A stretch of DNA of 54,623 nucleotides. It comes from Candidatus Uhrbacteria bacterium (GTDB taxonomy: Bacteria; Patescibacteriota; Patescibacteriia; UBA9934; GWF2-40-263). The DNA lies in assembly GCA_016188475.1 (NCBI GenBank), contig JACPHT010000005.1:1-54623 (forward strand), in the 5' to 3' direction. The notes under the pieces were generated by a model. That model worked only from the letters and a program-made list of their open reading frames with translations, made no database searches and was not told the DNA's origin. Below, piece after piece: positions 49,975 to 54,623 of this stretch (positions are counted from its first letter, which is position 1; each line of letters starts with the position of its first letter). Both the position numbers and the translations under genes were made by a program.

Positions 49975-51180
49975 ATGGCAGAACGACAAATTTATCTCGA
50001 CAATGCCGCAACAACTCCTATTGATCCTCGCGTGTTCGAGGCGATGTTGCCGTACTTATCGGGAAAATACGGTAACCCATCAAGTTTCCATACACTTGGG
50101 AAACAGGCAAAAGATGATATGATCGAATCTCGAAGTCAGATCGCAGAGATATTAAACTCGCGTTCTGATGAAATTTTGTTTGCGTCCGGCGGAACAGAAT
50201 CTGACAATCTTGCCGTGCTTGGTTTTGCTCGTGCGAATCAAGCAAACGGGAAACATTTGATTACAACTGCGATTGAACATCATGCTGTTCTTGAAGCGAT
50301 GATTCAACTTGAAAAAAAAGAAGGATTTGAGATCACATATCTAAAACCAGACAGCGATGGTTTGGTGAGTGCGTCACAAGTTTCTGAAGCGCTTCGACCT
50401 GATACGATTCTTGTTTCAGTCATGTATGCAAATAATGAGATCGGAACCATCCAACCAATTAAAGAAATTGGAAATCTAGTTCAAAAATATCGTAAAGAAA
50501 AAAAACAGTCTTGGCCTGTTTTTCACACTGACGCTTGTCAGGCAAGCGGATTTTTAGATCTCGATGTTGAAAAATTACACGTGGATTTGTTAACACTCAA
50601 TGGTTCAAAAATGTACGGTCCAAAAGGTGTTGGGATTTTGTACATGAAACGCGGTATCAAATTGCAACCACTCCAATTTGGCGGTTCGCAAGAACGAGGT
50701 CTTCGTCCTGGTACAGAAAATGTTGCAGGAATAATTGGGATGGCAAAAGCTTTAACACTCGCGCAAAAAGACAAAGTCAATGAATCAAAACGGCTTGTTC
50801 AGCTTCGCGATAAACTAATCAATGGAATTTTGAAATCAATTCCAAAGACACGCTTGAATGGACATCTAACAACAAGACTACCAAATAATGTAAACATTTC
50901 GTTTTTGGATATTGAAGGTGAAGCGCTTGTGTTGTACCTTGATGCCGCAGGTATTTTTGCTTCAACAGGTTCAGCTTGTACAAGTGCTTCGCTTGAGCCT
51001 TCGCATGTTATTCTCGCGCTTGGAATGCCGTATGAAGTCGCGCATGGTTCAATTCGATTTACTCTTGGACATTATACGACAGATGAAGATATAGATTACG
51101 TTTTGAAAACACTTCCGCCTTTGGTTGAAAAATTGCGTTCGATAAGTCCTGTTCGAGTTGATGAAAAATACTATAGATGA
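49975..51180 (+). CDS. nifS: Cysteine desulfurase (NifS/IscS type)
   Basis: 401 aa; the ATG at 49975 follows a TTG two codons upstream. PLP-dependent motifs: YLDNAATTPIDPRV, GTESDNLAVLG, HHAVLEA, HTDACQASG and the PLP Lys in LNGSKMYGPKGVG. The active-site Cys lies in TGSACTSASLEPSHV. It takes sulfur from cysteine for Fe-S clusters and tRNA thiolation. The partner scaffold gene follows after repeat copy D, whose left end begins at this stop codon. Confidence 0.96.
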   Translation: MAERQIYLDNAATTPIDPRVFEAMLPYLSGKYGNPSSFHTLGKQAKDDMIESRSQIAEILNSRSDEILFASGGTESDNLAVLGFARANQANGKHLITTAIEHHAVLEAMIQLEKKEGFEITYLKPDSDGLVSASQVSEALRPDTILVSVMYANNEIGTIQPIKEIGNLVQKYRKEKKQSWPVFHTDACQASGFLDLDVEKLHVDLLTLNGSKMYGPKGVGILYMKRGIKLQPLQFGGSQERGLRPGTENVAGIIGMAKALTLAQKDKVNESKRLVQLRDKLINGILKSIPKTRLNGHLTTRLPNNVNISFLDIEGEALVLYLDAAGIFASTGSACTSASLEPSHVILALGMPYEVAHGSIRFTLGHYTTDEDIDYVLKTLPPLVEKLRSISPVRVDEKYYR

Positions 51181-51303
51181 CCTCTGCAAAACTTCCGATT
51201 ATTGCCTGAGCCTGTCGAAGGCCGCGAATGAATGAGCCAATTTTACCCATTCGACAAGCTCAGGGAATAAAATTTGGTAATAAATTCGAGTTTTACAGAG
51301 TTC
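51178..51303. repeat. Palindromic TIR element, copy D
   Basis: 126 bp between nifS and the NifU-like gene. Ends TGACCTCTGCAAAACTTC and GAGTTTTACAGAGTTCA are inverted repeats with two to three differences. Middle arms CCTGAGCCTGTCGAAGG/TTCGACAAGCTCAGG are kept; the inner AATTTTA arm is shortened. The first three bases are the nifS stop codon. Confidence 0.8.
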
Positions 51304-51315
51304 ATTATAAATATT

Positions 51316-51957
51316 ATGTCTGATGTTACAAGCCGCGACAACAAACAATCATGGTTTTATTCCAACATTGTGAAGGATCATTTTTTTCATCCAAGAAATT
51401 TTATTGAAGATGGAGAAATAGATGAAAATCGATTCAACGCGATTGGAAAAGTCGGATCACCTGCATGTGGTGACGAACTTCGAGTTTGGATGAAAGTTGA
51501 TCCAAAAACAGAACGAATTTTGGAATTTCGTTGGAGAACATTTGGATGCGGAAGCGCGATTGCTTCAACCTCGATGGCTTCTGTTGTTGTGACTGAAAAC
51601 GGCGGAATGACACTTGATGAAGCTCGAAAACTTAAACCTCAAGACATAATTGATCGTCTTGGCGGTCTTCCACAAAGAAAAATTCATTGTTCTGTTTTGT
51701 GTGATAAGGCCTTGCGAGATGCGATCAATGATTATTATCGTAGGACACAGCAGTTTGATAAAATTATCGCGGAGGCATCGCGTGTAATTGATTCAGTTGC
51801 AAAAGTGACAGATCATGATATTGAAGAAGCTGTTCTTGAAGGCGCTCAAACACTTGAACAAGTTCAGCAAAAAACAAAAGTCGGAATTGGAAATCCAAGT
51901 TGTCTGCCGGCTGTTGAAGAACTTATAAGATTCTATAAAGAAAAATATTTTGGATAA
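51316..51957 (+). CDS. NifU-like Fe-S scaffold with degenerate BFD domain
   Basis: 213 aa from the ATG at 51316 (MSDVTSRD); upstream codons lie in repeat DNA. The N-terminal IscU/NifU domain (about 10-145) keeps all three cluster Cys and the Asp: GSPACGDELRVW, FGCGSAIASTSMAS, KIHCSVLCDKALRDA. The C-terminal part (about 165-213) is a BFD/NifU-type [2Fe-2S] domain by sequence (KVTDHDIEEAVLEGAQTLEQ...TKVGIGNPSCLPAVEEL), but the CxC pair is gone and GCxxC is now NPSC, leaving one of four ligands. It is probably a structural or docking remnant. Confidence 0.9.
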   Translation: MSDVTSRDNKQSWFYSNIVKDHFFHPRNFIEDGEIDENRFNAIGKVGSPACGDELRVWMKVDPKTERILEFRWRTFGCGSAIASTSMASVVVTENGGMTLDEARKLKPQDIIDRLGGLPQRKIHCSVLCDKALRDAINDYYRRTQQFDKIIAEASRVIDSVAKVTDHDIEEAVLEGAQTLEQVQQKTKVGIGNPSCLPAVEELIRFYKEKYFG

Positions 51958-51969
51958 CATTTCAATCTT

Positions 51970-52236
51970 ATGAAACTACGAATCAAAGTCGATCCAGACC
52001 TTTGTATTGGCGCGGCATCGTGCGTGACAGTGTCTCCTGAAACATTTCAACTCAATGATGAAAATAAAGCCGTTGTTTTAGATCATTCTCAAGAACCAAA
52101 TGGCAGAACTTATGAGCGTTGGATTGAAGTAAATGACGATGAAAAGGAAAACATTTTTCTTGCCGCGCAATCTTGTCCAACACTCGCCATTTTTATTTTT
52201 GATGAAGAAGGGAAGCAATTATTTCCAGAGTTATGA
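51970..52236 (+). CDS. Single-cluster ferredoxin with three Cys ligands
   Basis: 88 aa. Pattern VDPDLCIGAASCVTVSPETFQ ... AAQSCPTLAIFIFDEEG of short mono-cluster ferredoxins. Only C12, C18 and C69 remain; the Cys normally at position 15 is Ala. This suggests a [3Fe-4S] cluster, or a [4Fe-4S] cluster with one open or non-Cys site. It lies between the scaffold and the FAD reductase (ATGA overlap), so it likely accepts electrons from that reductase. Confidence 0.88.
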   Translation: MKLRIKVDPDLCIGAASCVTVSPETFQLNDENKAVVLDHSQEPNGRTYERWIEVNDDEKENIFLAAQSCPTLAIFIFDEEGKQLFPEL

Positions 52237-53432
52237 GTATGCGCTATGTCATAATTGGAGGTGGAATTGCTGGAACAACAGCGGCGGAAGAATTGAGAAA
52301 ACTCGATCCTTCATCTGAAATCACCATTGTCTCTGAAGAACAGCACCCGATTTATTCGCGGGTGCTCTTGCCTCATTACATAAAAGGAAAAATTCCGCGC
52401 GAGCGTGTTTTTTTGAAAAAAGAAAATTGGTATAGCGAGCAAAACATCGACTGGATGCCAGGAGTTTTGGCTGTTTATTTGGACACAAAAAATAAATTCG
52501 TCACACTTTCAAACGGTCGCGAGATTGAATACGACAAGATGTTAATTGCAACAGGTGGAGAACCAAGGACGATTTTTGAAAATTCACGCAATATTTCTTA
52601 TTTGCGATCTTTGAGCGACGCTGACAATTTTTTAGAACTTCTAAACAGTCGTGAAAATAATTGCAATGGAGAAGTTTTTGGAGGCGGGTTTATCGCGTGT
52701 GAATACATAAATCTGTTCGCTCATTTTAGTATTCCAACTCGTGTATCGCTTCGCGGTGATTTTTTTTGGTCAAAAATTTTAGATCGCGAACCAGCTGAAT
52801 TTGTAAATCAATATTTGGGAAAAAACGGAATCACATTAAGGAAAAATGTTTCGTTTAAGGATTCTTTTATTGAAGAAGAATTGAAAAATAAGAGTTCAAT
52901 TTTTGGAATCGGAATCGGAATTGAAACGGATTTTTCATGGCTGAAAGAATCTGGAGTTGAAATTAGTTCTGGGATTCGAGCGAATGAGTTTTTGGAGACA
53001 AACATTCCAGATGTTTATACAGCAGGAGACGTTGCAGAATTTTACGATGTGATCGTTGGCAGACATTTGAAAATGGGAAATTGGATGAGCGCAATGTCGC
53101 AAGGTCGTGTTGTTGCGCAAAACATGTTTGGAAATAAAATTGTTTTTGAGCTTGTTTCGTCTTATGCCACAAACATTCTGGGTCTAGAAGTGATTTTTAT
53201 TGGCGATGTTTCAAAAGAATCGGCCGATGAAGTGAGGATTATTGGTTCTATTGAAGAAGGCGGGATAACACAGCTGTTCGGTCGAAAAGGTCAGCTGGTT
53301 GGCGCTGTTTTGCTCAATAGAAATTCCGACCGTCAAATTATTACAGATTTTATAAAAAATAAGGGTTTATTGCCTGATAAAAATAGAGAATTATTGCCTG
53401 AGCTTGTCGAAGGCAGTAAAAAACGTGAATAA
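52233..53432 (+). CDS. FAD-dependent NAD(P)H:ferredoxin/rubredoxin reductase-like protein
   Basis: 399 aa. FAD-binding YVIIGGGIAGTTAAEEL, the family loop SEEQHPIYSRVLLPHYIKG, MLIATGGEPR, a second Rossmann site VFGGGFIACEYINLF (NAD(P)H) and the terminal FAD motif VYTAGDVAEFYD, in the order of nitrite-reductase/rubredoxin-reductase-type pyridine nucleotide oxidoreductases. It is co-translated with the ferredoxin (4-bp overlap). The C-terminal tail LPELVEGSKKRE is encoded by a dispersed repeat (53397-53420) that has extended the reading frame. Confidence 0.9.
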   Translation: MSMRYVIIGGGIAGTTAAEELRKLDPSSEITIVSEEQHPIYSRVLLPHYIKGKIPRERVFLKKENWYSEQNIDWMPGVLAVYLDTKNKFVTLSNGREIEYDKMLIATGGEPRTIFENSRNISYLRSLSDADNFLELLNSRENNCNGEVFGGGFIACEYINLFAHFSIPTRVSLRGDFFWSKILDREPAEFVNQYLGKNGITLRKNVSFKDSFIEEELKNKSSIFGIGIGIETDFSWLKESGVEISSGIRANEFLETNIPDVYTAGDVAEFYDVIVGRHLKMGNWMSAMSQGRVVAQNMFGNKIVFELVSSYATNILGLEVIFIGDVSKESADEVRIIGSIEEGGITQLFGRKGQLVGAVLLNRNSDRQIITDFIKNKGLLPDKNRELLPELVEGSKKRE

Positions 53433-53466
53433 TGAACGCCTTACTGCTTCGACAAGCTCAGCAAGT
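53391..53466. repeat. Repeat-derived inverted repeat at the 3' end of the reductase gene
   Basis: TTGCCTGAGCTTGTCGAAGG with GCAGTAA, and TTACTGC with TTCGACAAGCTCAGC, form a long imperfect hairpin across the stop codon. It is the core of the dispersed element and may also act as a 3' stabiliser or weak terminator. Confidence 0.7.
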
Positions 53467-53515
53467 AAGTCGTTCACTCCATGATTTTGACTTCATTACT
53501 TTTTTCCAACATTGC

Positions 53516-53544
53516 TTGACATTTTGACCAAAACATGATATAAA
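53516..53544 (+). promoter_or_regulatory. Promoter of the last (partial) gene
   Basis: TTGACA (53516-53521), a 17-bp spacer and TATAAA (53539-53544), the best promoter match in the window. Confidence 0.85.
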
Positions 53545-53558
53545 GTGCCCTTCTTCTG

Positions 53559-53694
53559 TGTGCGGAAAACCGCGCATTGAGGAAACAAAACCAGTTATTT
53601 TAGGCGAGGAGGGTATCCCTTCTTGTTTTAGATAACTGTTAGTTCGTTTCTGGTTCATTGCAACCATTTGCGCGGTTAAGTACCGCACAGGAGG
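53559..53694 (+). promoter_or_regulatory. Structured 5' leader, possible riboswitch or RNA thermosensor
   Basis: TGTGCGG (53559-53565) pairs with CCGCACA (53683-53689), and CCGCGCA (53570-53576) with TGCGCGG (53669-53675), closing a domain of about 95 nt. Inside are GAAAC/GTTTC, CAGTTAT (53592-53598)/ATAACTG (53632-53638) and GGAGGG/CCCTTC. The same 5' and 3' arms can also fold into two local hairpins (GTGCGG-aaaa-CCGCGC and GCGCGGT-ACCGCAC), so two exclusive folds exist. The SD GGAGG (53690-53694) directly follows the closing helix. Confidence 0.6.
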
Positions 53695-53702
53695 ATTTGA
53701 AA

Positions 53703-54623
53703 ATGGCTTCTTTTGCAGAGGAACTATCCAGAAAGCTCGCTGAAGAGGCGAGCGAAAACACGATGCACGACGCTGTCGAAGGTGCGATGAAGCGTGCGGC
53801 TGATAAGGGCGAATCCGGAAAGGATATCGCAAGGTCAGGACTTCAAGCTCTATTCAGTGATACGAGTCCTGTCATGCGAACTGCTCGCAGTTTGCGAGGG
53901 TTCGTTCCTCGAGCGGCCTATCCGGTTGTCGCAACAGTTGGCGCAACTGCGCTTGCAAAGTGGGCGGATAATTTTCTGCCAGGCGATACTCGTCCTGGAA
54001 TCAAGGAGGCGCGTTTCATTCTCAAGTACGTTGCGCCACACTTGGTCATCGGAGCTGCAGAAGCGTTCGGAGAAGTTGCGAGTCAGATCGATGAACATGT
54101 CGATAAGGTTCGCAGTGATTTCACCGTTTCTGATGCGCTTTGTGACAAGGAACTTGACTTCGTAGTCGAGGCAGATATGTTCCCGGATCGTATTTTCATT
54201 CCTGCTCGCGACAGCGACGGAAAGGTTCAGACAAATTCGGACGGAACACCTGTTGTTCTCGATCGGGACTACGCAATGGCACAACGTTTATGGGATCAGA
54301 CCCACAAGCCCGAAAAGAAGACGAGTGGCGGTGGTAAGAATCAGCCGCAGAGGACTGAAACAATTCCTGCGGCGCCGTTTCCGTGCCGGCTCGTGTCGCT
54401 TAAAGTTGCGCTTGCTCGGATTTCCTCTGGCTCCATGAACAAGGGTGACGTCGAGGCGATCCAGAAGATGCTCAAGAAGCCTGACAGCTGGGGCGCGAAG
54501 CTCTCGGCTCGGGCAAGAGATCTTCTTCTCGCTCTCTCGGTGACGCGATCCAAGAAAGGTCCGCTCGAGCAGTCGCTTGCGGAGGACTTTTTCAAGGACC
54601 TGCCGAACAAGGGCGATATTGCT
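53703..54623 (+). CDS. Partial unknown protein of the cassette class
   Basis: 307 codons to the window edge, with no stop. Start ATG with SD GGAGG at eight bases. The N-terminus is helical and charged (MASFAEELSRKLAEEASENT), followed by Ala-rich amphipathic segments (about 65-90, FVPRAAYPVVATVGATALA) that could associate with a membrane but are not clear transmembrane helices. Later parts are mixed and basic (KKTSGGGKNQPQRTETI linker at about 215-232, then a helical domain). G/C-rich codons. No family was recognised. It has a strong promoter and an elaborate leader, suggesting high or regulated expression. Confidence 0.75.
   Translation, partial: MASFAEELSRKLAEEASENTMHDAVEGAMKRAADKGESGKDIARSGLQALFSDTSPVMRTARSLRGFVPRAAYPVVATVGATALAKWADNFLPGDTRPGIKEARFILKYVAPHLVIGAAEAFGEVASQIDEHVDKVRSDFTVSDALCDKELDFVVEADMFPDRIFIPARDSDGKVQTNSDGTPVVLDRDYAMAQRLWDQTHKPEKKTSGGGKNQPQRTETIPAAPFPCRLVSLKVALARISSGSMNKGDVEAIQKMLKKPDSWGAKLSARARDLLLALSVTRSKKGPLEQSLAEDFFKDLPNKGDIA

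Overview
The window looks like part of a small, compact, AT-rich bacterial genome of the Candidate Phyla Radiation (Patescibacteria), perhaps a Parcubacteria-type lineage. The placement is inferred from several things together: tightly packed or overlapping genes, housekeeping genes mostly without Shine-Dalgarno (SD) sequences, a large secreted-protein operon, ComM/YifB, a TraR/DksA-type zinc finger, a TrmB-type regulator, and LPELVEG-type interspersed repeats. The standard bacterial code fits every gene. The lineage below phylum level is a guess.

Layout. 1-7.5 kb: minus-strand operon of four secreted or membrane-anchored surface proteins behind a good sigma70-type promoter; the last gene runs off the left edge. 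8.1-8.5 kb: tRNA-Ala(CGC), a perfect parS-type palindrome and tRNA-Arg(CCU). 8.6-15.3 kb: rmuC, a small membrane protein, rpsT, holA, polA and a TrmB-like regulator. 15.4-18.1 kb: accessory block with a DUF3307 protein, an unknown 348-aa protein, tRNA-His with a duplicated 3' end, tRNA-Arg(UCU) and two paralogous Cys-rich mini-proteins. 18.1-25.7 kb: Xer recombinase, DsbA-like thiol protein, MFS carrier, rpsO, NYN nuclease, pnp and a membrane protein. 25.7-26.3 kb: two perfect DnaA boxes and an unassigned, heavily structured RNA of about 390 nt. 26.4-32.6 kb: DksA-like protein, lspA, comM, zinc-ribbon membrane protein, LysM/M23 peptidase, hppA. 32.9-34.8 kb: three-gene accessory operon with a ParB-like protein. 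34.9-40.0 kb: tig, yggU, then the classic rpmH-rnpA-yidD // dnaA - oriC - dnaN origin region. 40.2-45.5 kb: branched-chain amino-acid type ABC importer (livKHMGF) with a UPF0462/C4orf33-like gene inside it. 45.5-49.3 kb: class A PBP, 3D-domain protein, tRNA-Cys. 49.4-53.4 kb: VIT-type metal transporter and an Fe-S assembly set (NifS, NifU-like, ferredoxin, FAD reductase). 53.5 kb to the end: a structured leader and a partial unknown gene.

Two gene classes are interleaved. Housekeeping genes are AT-rich, mostly lack an SD and often follow short degenerate tandem repeats. A second class of mostly unknown proteins (9.8, 15.4, 16.0-17.0, 17.6-18.1, 33.0-34.8 and 53.7 kb) has G/C-richer codons, strong SD sequences, several GTG starts, and usually its own promoter and terminator. 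These behave like self-contained cassettes dropped between housekeeping genes, and they are the best candidate here for an undescribed system. A family of roughly 90-130 bp palindromic elements with terminal inverted repeats sits between genes at 32.7, 40.0, 43.4 and 51.2 kb, with variants elsewhere. No transposase, CRISPR array or rRNA was seen.
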